Assembly: GCF_029892515.1 (NCBI RefSeq)
Contig: NZ_JARXVF010000001.1
Coordinates: 1,674,001-1,738,000 of the forward strand
DNA: 64,000 bases
Source of the DNA: Pseudaminobacter soli (ex Li et al. 2025)
GTDB lineage: Bacteria > Pseudomonadota > Alphaproteobacteria > Rhizobiales > Rhizobiaceae
Direction: 5' to 3'
Shown here one piece after another: positions 44,162 through 52,748 of the stretch (its first letter is position 1; every line of letters begins with the position of its first letter). The position numbers were made by a program, and so were the translations under genes. The notes under the pieces are model-generated. The model did not search any database. It was not told the origin of the DNA and was given only the letters and a program-made list of their open reading frames with translations.

Positions 44162-44836
44162 GTGTTTTCGAAACGCATCGCTGTCCTGGCGGCATTTTCA
44201 ACCCTTCTGTCGACCGGCGCATTCGCCGCGGATATCGTGTCGACCGAGCCTGCACCGGAAGTCATCCCGGTGTTCAGCTGGACCGGTGCTTATGTCGGCC
44301 TCAACGCCGGCTTCGGCGGGGGTAAGTTCAAGCATGAGATGCCCGGTTCCGGCATGTCCTTCAACCCACAATCCAGTGGTTTCGTAGGTGGCGTTCAGGT
44401 CGGTTATAACTACCAGATCGACCAGTGGGTTGTGGGTGCCGAGGCTGATTTCCAGGGCGCCAGCATCAAGGGTGAAACCGAATTCGACTCCGGAGCCAAA
44501 CTCGGCACCAAGCTTGACTGGTACGGCACGGTGCGCGCGCGCGCCGGCGTGCTGGCAAACGACCGCCTGCTTGTCTACGCGACCGGCGGTCTCGCCTATG
44601 GCCGCACCAAGACGCACATGGAAGCCCCTGACGCCGGCGTCAGCGACTCGAAGACCAAGGCCGGCTGGACCGTCGGCGCGGGCGTTGAATATGCCGTCAC
44701 CGATCACGTCAGCCTCAAGACCGAATATGCCTATACCGATCTAGGCAAGGCACGGGTCTTCGATAGCTTGGGATCCGGCCTCGATCGGAAGGTCAACTTC
44801 CACACCGTGAAATTCGGCATCAACTACAAGTTCTGA
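44162..44836 (+). CDS. Omp25/Omp31-family outer-membrane beta-barrel protein (host copy)
   Basis: This 224-aa precursor has the same signal peptide and barrel pattern as the element copy (SWTGAYVGLNAGFGGG...KFGINYKF). It differs in a short loop (STEPAPEV, TEFDSGAK) and starts with GTG at 44162, where the element copy has ATG; the leader and terminator are also alike. It lies outside attR and is taken as the resident gene. It probably forms a small barrel in the outer membrane, with a structural rather than transport role. Confidence 0.92.
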   Translation: MFSKRIAVLAAFSTLLSTGAFAADIVSTEPAPEVIPVFSWTGAYVGLNAGFGGGKFKHEMPGSGMSFNPQSSGFVGGVQVGYNYQIDQWVVGAEADFQGASIKGETEFDSGAKLGTKLDWYGTVRARAGVLANDRLLVYATGGLAYGRTKTHMEAPDAGVSDSKTKAGWTVGAGVEYAVTDHVSLKTEYAYTDLGKARVFDSLGSGLDRKVNFHTVKFGINYKF

Positions 44837-44858
44837 TCTGCACTACGCAGTGACTTTT

Positions 44859-44888
44859 GGCCCCGGCGAAAGCTGGGGCCTTTCTTTT
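44859..44888 (+). terminator. Intrinsic terminator of the host porin
   Basis: GGCCCCGGC/GCTGGGGCC around GAAA is followed by TTTCTTTT, nearly identical to the hairpin after the element porin. Confidence 0.87.
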
Positions 44889-44956
44889 GGGGCGTAGCCA
44901 TGGCGGGCGGGCGCCGATCGATACCCTCCCAGCAGCAGCAGCCAGCGGCGATGGGT

Positions 44957-45391
44957 TCACAACCCAGACAGCGCGATCAGGAACGCGATCGCCGCCAATG
45001 CGCCGAGCAGCGTGCGAACCGCGTGCAGCGAGCCCCATTTTTCGATCAGCGCCCTGCTTTCCGGACCAGCCTCTGTTTTCCCCATAGCCATCAGCGTGTT
45101 GTTGGTTGGCAGGATGACCAGGAGGGTCCAGGGCCAGTTGGCGATCATGAAAATGGCGCCGACCAGAAACCATGCCCCGCCCGTTTGCCACCACGCGATC
45201 AAGCCGAACAGGCAGCCGACGGCGGCGAGTGGGGCCTGCATGGCAGCGCCCCGCTTGTAGGCCAGCTTCCATTCCGAAAGCAGCCCGGCGTCGTCGAGGG
45301 TCAGACGTGCCGGTTGTTCGGCAACGTTGACATAGAGCGCCGCGCCCGTGAACACCGCAGCGCAGATCAAGGCTAGGTGACCAAAGAACAT
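44957..45391 (-). CDS. DUF1772 membrane protein
   Basis: This 144-aa protein with four helices is of the DUF1772 type (anthrone-oxygenase-like fold). It shows FTGAALYVNVAEQPARL at the start, GLIAWWQTG, and the family motif WPWTLLVILPTNNTLM followed by LIEKWGSLHAVRTLLG. The function in bacteria is not known. Confidence 0.85.
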   Translation of the reverse strand: MFFGHLALICAAVFTGAALYVNVAEQPARLTLDDAGLLSEWKLAYKRGAAMQAPLAAVGCLFGLIAWWQTGGAWFLVGAIFMIANWPWTLLVILPTNNTLMAMGKTEAGPESRALIEKWGSLHAVRTLLGALAAIAFLIALSGL

Positions 45392-45531
45392 CTTGTTGCT
45401 CCGCTCCTGTCCAGCTTCACAAGCTAGAGCGGTTCACGGCCTGATTGAAATACTGCTTCTGGCCAATCAGCCTCAATGAATCGGAGCTGGTGTTTCCGGC
45501 TGTTCCTGCCACCACGCAGCCGTCCGACGGC

Positions 45532-45834
45532 TCATTCGAAATTGCTCACGGCGGAGCAGAAACCGTCTTCCTGGTCATCCTCCGGGGACGCGCACTCGGC
45601 CCGGATCTGATTGCGCACGTCTGGCGACAGGGCGTTCCACGCGCGTACCAGCTGTTCGGGCGGGGCAAGCCGGTTCATGCTGCCATCGGCATAAAAAGCC
45701 CCGACGATGTCGGGGTCGGCGATCACCCGCTGCGTGCCCGGACCTTCGGGCGCATCCTCGTCTTGATCCTGGGCGAATGCCGGGCCGCAGGAAACGGTCG
45801 CAAGCAAGGCGGCGATCCAAAGCAGTCTTTTCAT
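45532..45834 (-). CDS. Small secreted unknown protein
   Basis: This 100-aa precursor has a clear signal peptide (MKRLLWIAALLATVSCGPAFA|QD) and an acidic mature part with two cysteines (ECASPEDDQEDGFCSAV). The ribosome site AAGGGA precedes the ATG. Nothing links it to a known family. Confidence 0.7.
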   Translation of the reverse strand: MKRLLWIAALLATVSCGPAFAQDQDEDAPEGPGTQRVIADPDIVGAFYADGSMNRLAPPEQLVRAWNALSPDVRNQIRAECASPEDDQEDGFCSAVSNFE

Positions 45835-45973
45835 GGTTCGATCCCTTTCGATGGTTCTGGCAGTCGCGAGCCGACGCCAGCCGGCAAGCCCGGCCCAGAT
45901 AACCGTTCCAGCCGGCGGGTCCGCACTGCAGCGGCCGCGCTCGCTTGTCCTCCCACTATGCTGACCGCCGCTA

Positions 45974-46117
45974 CTAGTGGGTCGAGCCGATGCCGCTGGT
46001 GCCCATATACGGCGTCTCCCAGGGCTGGGCGTAGTCGCGATTGCCTACCCACCCGGTCGTCGTGCAGCCAGTAAGAGCCGGCACCAGAAAGAGTGCCGCA
46101 AGGAGAAGCAAGCGCAT
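45974..46117 (-). CDS. Small lipoprotein
   Basis: This 47-aa precursor has a lipobox LTGC at residues 15-18 after a hydrophobic signal, then TTTGWVGNRDYAQPWETPYMG. AGGAGG ten bases before the ATG at 46117 decides the start; the frame extends upstream but has no support. It is probably an outer-membrane lipoprotein of unknown role. Confidence 0.72.
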   Translation of the reverse strand: MRLLLLAALFLVPALTGCTTTGWVGNRDYAQPWETPYMGTSGIGSTH

Positions 46118-46331
46118 GGCCTTTACCTCCTGTTTAAGCCTGAGATGGCACCCCGGAGGGCGCCACGGGGTCAAATAGCGCGGCAAGGGCCGGTGGACAC
46201 GGTCGAACAATTCAACGTGTGGTCGTGATGATAAAATCATGCCACTGCATCTTGGCGTCGAACGCTGAACCGTGCTCCATAGTCACAAGAGCCGCACCGG
46301 AAACGCCAAACGTTATCGAGGTAGACAAGTC

Positions 46332-46781
46332 ATGCTGCGAGGCATCCACCCCCTGCTCGGACCCGACCTGCTGCACGCCCTGCGCACCATGGGCCATGGC
46401 GACGAGATCGTGATTGCCGATGGCAACTTCCCGGCCAGCACGCTTGGCTGCCCGGTGATCCGCGCCGACGGCGTCAAGGCAGAGCCGCTGGTCGAAGCAA
46501 TCCTCACCCATATGCCGCTTGACACTTTTGCTCCGGCCTCGGCCTTCCGCATGGCCATGGTCGAGACGCCCGAGGAAGTGCCGCCGATCTGCGTCTCCTT
46601 CCAGTCGATCATCGACCGACTGGCCGGCCCGTTCGTGGTGGCGCCGCTGGAGCGCTTCGGCTTTTACGAGCGCGCGCGGAAAGCGGCCTATGTGGTGGCG
46701 ACCGGCGAGCTCCAGCTCTACGCCAACCTGATCCTAAAGAAGGGCGTGGTGACGCCGAGCGAGTTCGAACCCGGCTGGTAG
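46332..46781 (+). CDS. RbsD/FucU-family sugar mutarotase
   Basis: This 149-aa protein has LRGIHPLLGPDLLHALRTMGHGDEIVIADGNFPA, the start of FucU/RbsD proteins with the His and Asp that bind the sugar, and a late TGELQLYANLILKKGVV. These enzymes speed the anomer change of L-fucose or D-ribose. The length is closer to FucU (about 140 aa). No sugar pathway genes lie next to it. Confidence 0.88.
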   Translation: MLRGIHPLLGPDLLHALRTMGHGDEIVIADGNFPASTLGCPVIRADGVKAEPLVEAILTHMPLDTFAPASAFRMAMVETPEEVPPICVSFQSIIDRLAGPFVVAPLERFGFYERARKAAYVVATGELQLYANLILKKGVVTPSEFEPGW

Positions 46782-46790
46782 GGTTGATCT

Positions 46791-47333
46791 TCAATCTCCC
46801 GGCTGAGGCGGATAGGCCAGCGTGCCGTCCGCTTGGCGTACGGCCTCGGGCGTCATGGTCGCCGGTTCGATCCGGTCGTGGTCCATCAGATGGAAGACCG
46901 TCTCGCTGCGCACGATAAGATAGTCGGCGACGATGCGACGATGGCAGCGCCACCACACGCTTTCCGCGCACATGAGGGCGAGACGTTGCGCGCGGCCCAA
47001 CTCCACCAGCCGGTGGAGTGCGGCGCCAAAATCCGCGCTCATCGCGTAGTCGGCATAGTTGTGAAAGCTCTGGTTTTCCCAAAAGCTGTTGACCGTGGCC
47101 GAGATCGTTTTCGAGCGGCTTCGTAGGCCACCAAGTTCGACGATATGGGTGTAGCCGATACCGAAGGGCGCGAGGTTTTGCGGCAGCACGTCCGCATTGT
47201 ATTGCGGGTTGGCGCGCGAGCGCGGCACTGTGCGGATGTCGACCACCAGCTTGACCTCGGCGCGCTGCAGCAGATGGACGAATTCGTCGATCGTGCGCGT
47301 GCCATGGCCGATGGTGAAGAATGGCTGCTGCAT
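46791..47333 (-). CDS. DUF488-family protein
   Basis: This 180-aa protein has FTIGHGTRTIDEFVHLL, VVDIRTVPRSRANPQYN, and the CAESVWWRCHRRIVADYL motif with Cys and His that mark DUF488. The start at 47333 matches the family. The role is unknown. It is convergent with the fucU-like gene and divergent from the cyclo-ligase gene. Confidence 0.88.
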   Translation of the reverse strand: MQQPFFTIGHGTRTIDEFVHLLQRAEVKLVVDIRTVPRSRANPQYNADVLPQNLAPFGIGYTHIVELGGLRSRSKTISATVNSFWENQSFHNYADYAMSADFGAALHRLVELGRAQRLALMCAESVWWRCHRRIVADYLIVRSETVFHLMDHDRIEPATMTPEAVRQADGTLAYPPQPGD

Positions 47334-47494
47334 GACGCCTCCGCCTGCCCCGGCCTGCGTTGCAGCAGCGGCGGCCCTTGGCGTCAACGCGGGCGTCAGT
47401 GCCGGTTTTGTATTCGGCCAGCAGGTGTTTGGCTTTGCCTTTCGCGCCTGCGAGGCGGATAGTCTTGGCAAGCAGCCTACGGCAGGGAAGTCCC

Positions 47495-48148
47495 ATGAGC
47501 GACAACGACAATGCGCGCGGCTATGCCTCCCCACCCTGTTTCATGCATGAGCTGACGCCGGATTTTCAGCCCGACGACCGGCCGGCCGATGCAACCGCCT
47601 GGGCCGACGTAAAGCGCTGGCGCAAGGCCGAGCGGCAGCGTTTGATCGACGCGCGCATGGCCATGTCGGCAGACGAGCGGGCGCGGCGCACGGAGACGAT
47701 CGCGACGGGGCTCACCGAGGCGATCGGCGCGCCCGGCGGAAAACTCATCAGCCTCTACTGGCCGTTCAAGGGCGAGCCTGACCTGCGCGGCTGGATGAAC
47801 CAGACTATTGCCGCGGGCGGCCGCTTCGCGCTGCCGGTGGTGATCCAGGCCGGCCATCCGCTGGAATTTCGTGCCTGGGCGCCGGGCGAACCACTGGAGC
47901 GCGGCGTGTGGAATATTCTTGTGCCCTCGAACGGGCCGGCTGTGTTTCCCGACGTGGTGATTGCGCCGGTGGTCGGTTTCGACGGCGAAAACTACCGGCT
48001 GGGCTATGGCGGCGGCTTTTTCGACCGAACGCTGGCGGCCATGCCGCGAAAGCCGCTGGTGCTGGGCATCGGCTATGCGGAAGCGCGGATCGCCACCGTC
48101 TATCCGCAGCCGCACGACATCCCGATGGACAGGATCATCACCGGCTGA
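47495..48148 (+). CDS. 5-formyltetrahydrofolate cyclo-ligase
   Basis: This enzyme turns 5-formyl-THF back to 5,10-methenyl-THF with ATP. The 217-aa protein has WRKAERQRLI, LYWPFKGEPD and the active-site motif NYRLGYGGGFFDRTL. The N-terminus is about 35 residues longer than the core. Folate-linked recycling is useful near histidine breakdown, but no operon link is seen. Confidence 0.9.
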   Translation: MSDNDNARGYASPPCFMHELTPDFQPDDRPADATAWADVKRWRKAERQRLIDARMAMSADERARRTETIATGLTEAIGAPGGKLISLYWPFKGEPDLRGWMNQTIAAGGRFALPVVIQAGHPLEFRAWAPGEPLERGVWNILVPSNGPAVFPDVVIAPVVGFDGENYRLGYGGGFFDRTLAAMPRKPLVLGIGYAEARIATVYPQPHDIPMDRIITG

Positions 48149-48202
48149 GCGGTGCCCGACACCCGCAGCCAAATCAATTTTCAATATCACGGAGCGCAGC
48201 CC

Positions 48203-49273
48203 ATGCAGACCGACCGCCGCTTCCAGGAACTCGTCGGCATCGACCTGCCGATCCTGCTCGCGCCGATGGCCGGGCCGGTGACGTCGGAAATGGCAATCGC
48301 AGTGGCGGAAGCCGGTGGTCTGGGCGCCCTGCCCTGCGCGCTGCTGTCGCCCGAACAGTTCCGGAGCGAGCTCGGCATCATAAGGCAGCGGACGTCGAAG
48401 CCCATAAACCTCAATTTCTTCTGCCACACCCCGCCCACGCCCGACGCGGCACGCGAGGCAGCGTGGCGCAAGCGTCTGGCCGGCTACTATGTCGAACTCG
48501 GCCTCGACCCGGAAGCGCCGGTGCCTAGCTCCAGCCGCACGCCCTTCGACAGCGCGCTGTGCGAGATGGTGGAGGAATACCGGCCGGAGGTGGTGAGCTT
48601 TCATTTCGGCCTGCCCGAAAAATCGCTGCTCGACCGCGTGAAGGCGGCCGGCGCAAAAGTGCTTTCGAGCGCGACCACGGTGGAGGAAGCGCGCTGGCTG
48701 GAAGACCATGGCTGCGACGCCATCATCGCGCAGGGTGCGGAAGCCGGCGGCCATCGCGGCATGTTCCTGACCGACGACGTCTCGACCCAGATCGGCACTT
48801 TCGCGCTGGTGCCACAGGTGGTGGATGCGGTTTCGGTGCCGGTGATCGCGACCGGCGGCATCACCGATGCGCGCGGCATCGTCGCTGCGTTTGCGCTCGG
48901 CGCTTCGGCGGTGCAGATCGGCACGGCCTATCTTTTCACGCCGGAGGCCAAGGTTTCGGCCCCCTACCGGCAGGCGCTGCGCTCGGCGCGCAGCGACGAG
49001 ATCGCGATCACCAATGTCTTCACCGGCCGGCCCGCGCGCGGCATTGTCAACCGCATCATGCGTGAGGCTGGGCCGATGTCCGATCTGGCGCCGGCCTTCC
49101 CGCTGGCCGGCGGCGCGCTGGCACCACTCAAGGCAAAAAGCGAAGCGGCGGGCTCCGGCGATTTTTCATCGCTGTGGTCGGGGCAAGCGGTGCGTCTCGG
49201 GCGGGAAATGCCGGCCGGCGAGCTGACGCAGAGGCTGTGGGCGGAAGCGCAGGAACGGATGGGAACGGCGTAG
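48203..49273 (+). CDS. Nitronate monooxygenase/2-nitropropane dioxygenase family
   Basis: This 356-aa FMN TIM-barrel protein has IDLPILLAPMAGPVTSE, the conserved QGAEAGGHRG with the catalytic-type His, and VIATGGITDARGIVAAFALGASAVQIGTAYL for FMN phosphate binding. It probably oxidises nitronates such as propionate 3-nitronate. The start at 48203 follows CGGAG; a longer frame from 48152 is less likely. Confidence 0.9.
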   Translation: MQTDRRFQELVGIDLPILLAPMAGPVTSEMAIAVAEAGGLGALPCALLSPEQFRSELGIIRQRTSKPINLNFFCHTPPTPDAAREAAWRKRLAGYYVELGLDPEAPVPSSSRTPFDSALCEMVEEYRPEVVSFHFGLPEKSLLDRVKAAGAKVLSSATTVEEARWLEDHGCDAIIAQGAEAGGHRGMFLTDDVSTQIGTFALVPQVVDAVSVPVIATGGITDARGIVAAFALGASAVQIGTAYLFTPEAKVSAPYRQALRSARSDEIAITNVFTGRPARGIVNRIMREAGPMSDLAPAFPLAGGALAPLKAKSEAAGSGDFSSLWSGQAVRLGREMPAGELTQRLWAEAQERMGTA

Positions 49274-49282
49274 CCGCCTGCC

Positions 49283-50035
49283 TCATCGCCCCTGCGAGGG
49301 CGTAAACCGCGCCACCAGCGAGTGGCTGTCGGCCGGATAGGTGAAGCGCACATGGGTGACCGGGTGCTCAGCGCTCCAGGTGCGGCGTTCGACCACCAGG
49401 CAGGGCGTGCCCGGCTCGATGCCCAGCGCTTCGGCCACCTCATGCTCGGCGGCCGTCGCCCGAATGCGATGCTCGGCAGCACTCCAGGGAACATGGCCGA
49501 TCAGCCACGGACCGGGCGCGTCGATGTCGAAGGGTTCGCTGGCCGCCTCGGGCACCGCAACCAGGCTGATCAGTCGCTCTTCCAGGCAGAAGGGGCGCTG
49601 GCCGGCGAAATGCCTTGACCTCAGCGCCAGCACCGGCCCCGGCTCGGACAGTTCCAGCAAGTCGCGGTCGACGGCTGTGCTCTTGCGCTTGTGCCGCGAA
49701 AGCAGCTCGTAGCGATAGGGCAGGCCCAGCGCCTGGACCTCGGCCTTGATGTCGTGGATTTCGAGCACGGCGGCCTGCGACTGCGGCCGGCGGACAAAGC
49801 TGCCGGAACGGCGGCGGCGCTCGATCAGGCCCGCCTTGGCGAGCTCCGACAGCGCCTTGTTCACCGTCATGCGCGAGCAGCCATATTCTTCCGTCAGCTC
49901 GTGCTCGAAGGGTATGCGGTGGCCGGGCGCCCACTCGCCCGACAGGATGCGCTCACTGATATCAGCGAGAATGCGCTGATGCAGCGACGTCGGTTCCTGC
50001 TCCTTCACCGTTTCCATCTTGTCCAATCGCGTCAT
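49283..50035 (-). CDS. hutC: Histidine utilisation repressor (GntR family)
   Basis: HutC represses the hut genes and is released by urocanate. The 250-aa protein has a GntR winged HTH (IPFEHELTEEYGCSRMTVNKALSELAKAGLIERRRRSGSFV) and a C-terminal UTRA ligand domain. It lies 26 bp after hutF on the same strand, so it is autoregulated through the shared promoter. A perfect dyad in the control region is its likely operator. An internal Met at residue 7 is an alternative start. Confidence 0.94.
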   Translation of the reverse strand: MTRLDKMETVKEQEPTSLHQRILADISERILSGEWAPGHRIPFEHELTEEYGCSRMTVNKALSELAKAGLIERRRRSGSFVRRPQSQAAVLEIHDIKAEVQALGLPYRYELLSRHKRKSTAVDRDLLELSEPGPVLALRSRHFAGQRPFCLEERLISLVAVPEAASEPFDIDAPGPWLIGHVPWSAAEHRIRATAAEHEVAEALGIEPGTPCLVVERRTWSAEHPVTHVRFTYPADSHSLVARFTPSQGR

Positions 50036-50061
50036 CCGGAAATGCCGCGGGAGCTTTTGCT

Positions 50062-51414
50062 TCAGCCCGCGGCAAGCTCATTCATCACAGCACGGAACTC
50101 TTCGGCAATGGCATCGCGTGCAAAATGCCGGCCCTCGGCCACAATTTTTCTGCCGTGGACCCAGACGCAATCGACGCCCGTGCCATTGGCGAAGATCCAG
50201 GCGTCGAGAATGCCGTCGCCGCGCTTGCCCGCCAGCGAGTGGTGGCCGGCATCGAGCGAGACGAAATCGGCGGAAGCGCCAACGGCGATGTCCGCCGGGC
50301 CGGCGCCCAGCGCCACCGCGCCGCCGGTCAGCGCGCCATCGAACAGCGCGCGACCGTTCGACTGGCCGGGCGCGGCCAGCACGTTGCGCTGGCGGTAGAA
50401 GAGGCGCTGCGAATATTCGAGCTGGCGCAGCTCATCGGGCAGGCCGATAAGCACGTTGGAATCGGAGCCGACGCCGAAGCGGCCGCCATGTTCGGCAAAC
50501 AGCGGCGCGGGGAATGTGCCGTCGCCGAGATTGGCTTCCGTGATCGGGCAAAGGCCGGCGATCGCACCGCTGCGCGCCATGGCAATGGTTTCGGCGTCTG
50601 TCATGTGGGTGGCGTGGATGAGGCACCAGCGGCCATCGACCGGGGCGTTGGCCAGCAGCCATTCGACCGGCCGCTTGCCCGACCAGGCGATGCAGTCCTC
50701 CACCTCCTTCACCTGCTCGGCGACGTGGATGTGGATGGGGCCGTCGGTCATGCCAACGACGGTGGTGAGTTCCTCGGGCGTCACCGCGCGCAGGCTGTGC
50801 GGCGCAAGACCAACCACCGCGCCCGGCAGATTTTTCACAGCCGCGCGCGCGCCTTCGAGCAGGCGGCCAAAGCTGTCGAGATTATTGATGAAGCGGCGCT
50901 GACCCTCATTGGGTGCGGTCCCGCCGAACCCGGAATGGGAGTAGAATACCGGCAGCAGCGTCAGCCCGATCCCTGTGCGGCCGGCCGCCGATGCGATGCG
51001 GCCCGCCATCTCGGCGATATCGGCATAGTGGCCGCCGTCGCGGTCGTGATGGAGATAGTGGAACTCGCCGACGCGCGAGAAACCGGCCTCCAGCATCTCG
51101 ACATAGAGCTGGCTGGCGACGGCCTCGACCTGCTCAGGCGTCATCGACAAGGCGAAGCGATACATGACCTCGCGCCACGACCAGAAACTGTCGGCACCTG
51201 GCCCGCGCGTTTCGGCCAGGCCCGCCATGCCGCGCTGGAAGGCGTGGCTGTGCAAATTGGGCATGCCGGGCACGATGATCTCGTGGCGCTCGTCGTCAGG
51301 CTGCGGGGTTGCGCCGGTTTCGATGGCGGAAACGCGGCCGTCCTTGACCGTCAGCCGCACATTGTCGTGCCACCCGTCGGCCAGCAGCGCCTGCCCGGAA
51401 AAAATCGTCGTCAT
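50062..51414 (-). CDS. hutF: Formimidoylglutamate deiminase
   Basis: HutF removes ammonia from N-formimino-L-glutamate to give N-formylglutamate. The 450-aa amidohydrolase has PGMPNLHSHAFQRGMAG (metal-binding His-x-His), HIHVAEQVKEVEDC, HATHMTDAET and GSDSNVLI. A GGAGGGAAGGG site fixes the start at 51414; the frame upstream runs through the operator and is rejected. With hutG it defines the two-step branch of the pathway. Confidence 0.95.
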   Translation of the reverse strand: MTTIFSGQALLADGWHDNVRLTVKDGRVSAIETGATPQPDDERHEIIVPGMPNLHSHAFQRGMAGLAETRGPGADSFWSWREVMYRFALSMTPEQVEAVASQLYVEMLEAGFSRVGEFHYLHHDRDGGHYADIAEMAGRIASAAGRTGIGLTLLPVFYSHSGFGGTAPNEGQRRFINNLDSFGRLLEGARAAVKNLPGAVVGLAPHSLRAVTPEELTTVVGMTDGPIHIHVAEQVKEVEDCIAWSGKRPVEWLLANAPVDGRWCLIHATHMTDAETIAMARSGAIAGLCPITEANLGDGTFPAPLFAEHGGRFGVGSDSNVLIGLPDELRQLEYSQRLFYRQRNVLAAPGQSNGRALFDGALTGGAVALGAGPADIAVGASADFVSLDAGHHSLAGKRGDGILDAWIFANGTGVDCVWVHGRKIVAEGRHFARDAIAEEFRAVMNELAAG

Positions 51415-51470
51415 CGGCCCTTCCCTCCATTCGCCCGGCGCCATCACAAGGCGCTTGCGCCGCTCATCAA

Positions 51471-51484
51471 TATGTATATACATA
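51471..51484. promoter_or_regulatory. HutC operator
   Basis: TATGTATATACATA is a perfect 14-bp palindrome in the 98 bp between the divergent hutF and hutI starts. HutC sites in other Proteobacteria have the core TGTATATACA, present here in full. It probably controls both directions. Confidence 0.85.
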
Positions 51485-51512
51485 ACTCATCGGGATGGAA
51501 ACGGAAAAGATC

Positions 51513-52748
51513 ATGTCGCTCGCCAATAACGCGCAACCGGGACGGGTCCGCCTGTGGCGGAATGCCCGCCTCGCGACACTGGCCGAGAACGCTCCCGGCC
51601 TTGGTATTGTTGAGAACGGCGCCATCGCCGTGAAGGACGGTCGCATCGCCTATGCCGGCCCGGAGGCCGACCTGCCCGCGGCGCTGCGCGACGGCGCCGA
51701 GACCATCGAATGCGAAGGCCGCTGGATCACGCCCGGGCTGATCGACTGCCACACGCACCTCGTCCATGCCGGCGACCGCGCCAATGAATTCGAGATGCGG
51801 CTCGCGGGTGCGACCTATGAAGAAGTCGCCCGCGCCGGCGGCGGCATCGTCTCCTCGGTGAAGGCGCTGCGCGCTGCCAGCGAGGACGAGCTGGTGCGCC
51901 AATCGCTGCCGCGCCTCGACGCGCTGCTGGCCGAGGGCGTCACCACCGTCGAAATGAAATCCGGTTACGGGCTCGACCTCAAAAACGAGGCCAAATCGCT
52001 GCGCGCCGCGCGCCGGCTGGGCAACGAGCGGCCGGTGACGGTTCGCACCACCTTCCTCGGCGCGCATGCACTGCCGGTGGAGGCCAACGGCGACAAGGAC
52101 GCCTATATCGCCAAGGTGGCCGACGAGATGCTGCCGGCAATCGCCGCCGAAGGTCTGGCGGATGCCGTCGACGGCTTCTGCGAGGGCATCGCTTTTTCGC
52201 CCGAGCAGATGACCCGCGTGTTCGACGCGGCCAAGGCACACGACCTGCCGGTAAAGCTGCATGCCGACCAGCTTTCCAACCTGCATGGCGCCGCCCTTGC
52301 CGCGCGCTACGGCGGGCTTTCGGCCGATCACCTCGAATATACCGACGATGAAGGTGCGGCCGCCATGGCCAAGGCCGGCACGGTGGCGGTGATCCTGCCC
52401 GGCGCGTATTATTTCATCCGCGAGACCAAGAAGCCGCCGATCGACCTCTTCCGCCGCCACGGCACGAAGATGGCGCTGGCGACCGACAACAATCCCGGCA
52501 CATCGCCGCTGACTTCGCTGCTGCTGACCATGAACATGGGCGCCACGCTGTTTGCCATGACCGTCGACGAATGCATCGCCGGCGTGACCCGCGAAGCGGC
52601 GCGCGCGCTGGGACTGCTCAGCGAAACCGGCACGCTTGAAGCCGGCAAATGGGCCGACCTCGCGATCTGGGACATCGAGCGCCCGGCCGAGCTCGTCTAC
52701 CGAATGGGATTCAATCCGCTGCATAGCCGCGTCTGGAGAGGTAAATGA
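51513..52748 (+). CDS. hutI: Imidazolonepropionase
   Basis: HutI hydrolyses imidazolone-5-propionate to formiminoglutamate. The 411-aa protein has the metal motif [30 protein letters not shown] and [19 protein letters not shown] supports the ATG at 51513 over one at 51495, which would lie just after the operator. The stop overlaps hutH as ATGA. Confidence 0.96.
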   Translation: MSLANNAQPGRVRLWRNARLATLAENAPGLGIVENGAIAVKDGRIAYAGPEADLPAALRDGAETIECEGRWITPGLIDCHTHLVHAGDRANEFEMRLAGATYEEVARAGGGIVSSVKALRAASEDELVRQSLPRLDALLAEGVTTVEMKSGYGLDLKNEAKSLRAARRLGNERPVTVRTTFLGAHALPVEANGDKDAYIAKVADEMLPAIAAEGLADAVDGFCEGIAFSPEQMTRVFDAAKAHDLPVKLHADQLSNLHGAALAARYGGLSADHLEYTDDEGAAAMAKAGTVAVILPGAYYFIRETKKPPIDLFRRHGTKMALATDNNPGTSPLTSLLLTMNMGATLFAMTVDECIAGVTREAARALGLLSETGTLEAGKWADLAIWDIERPAELVYRMGFNPLHSRVWRGK

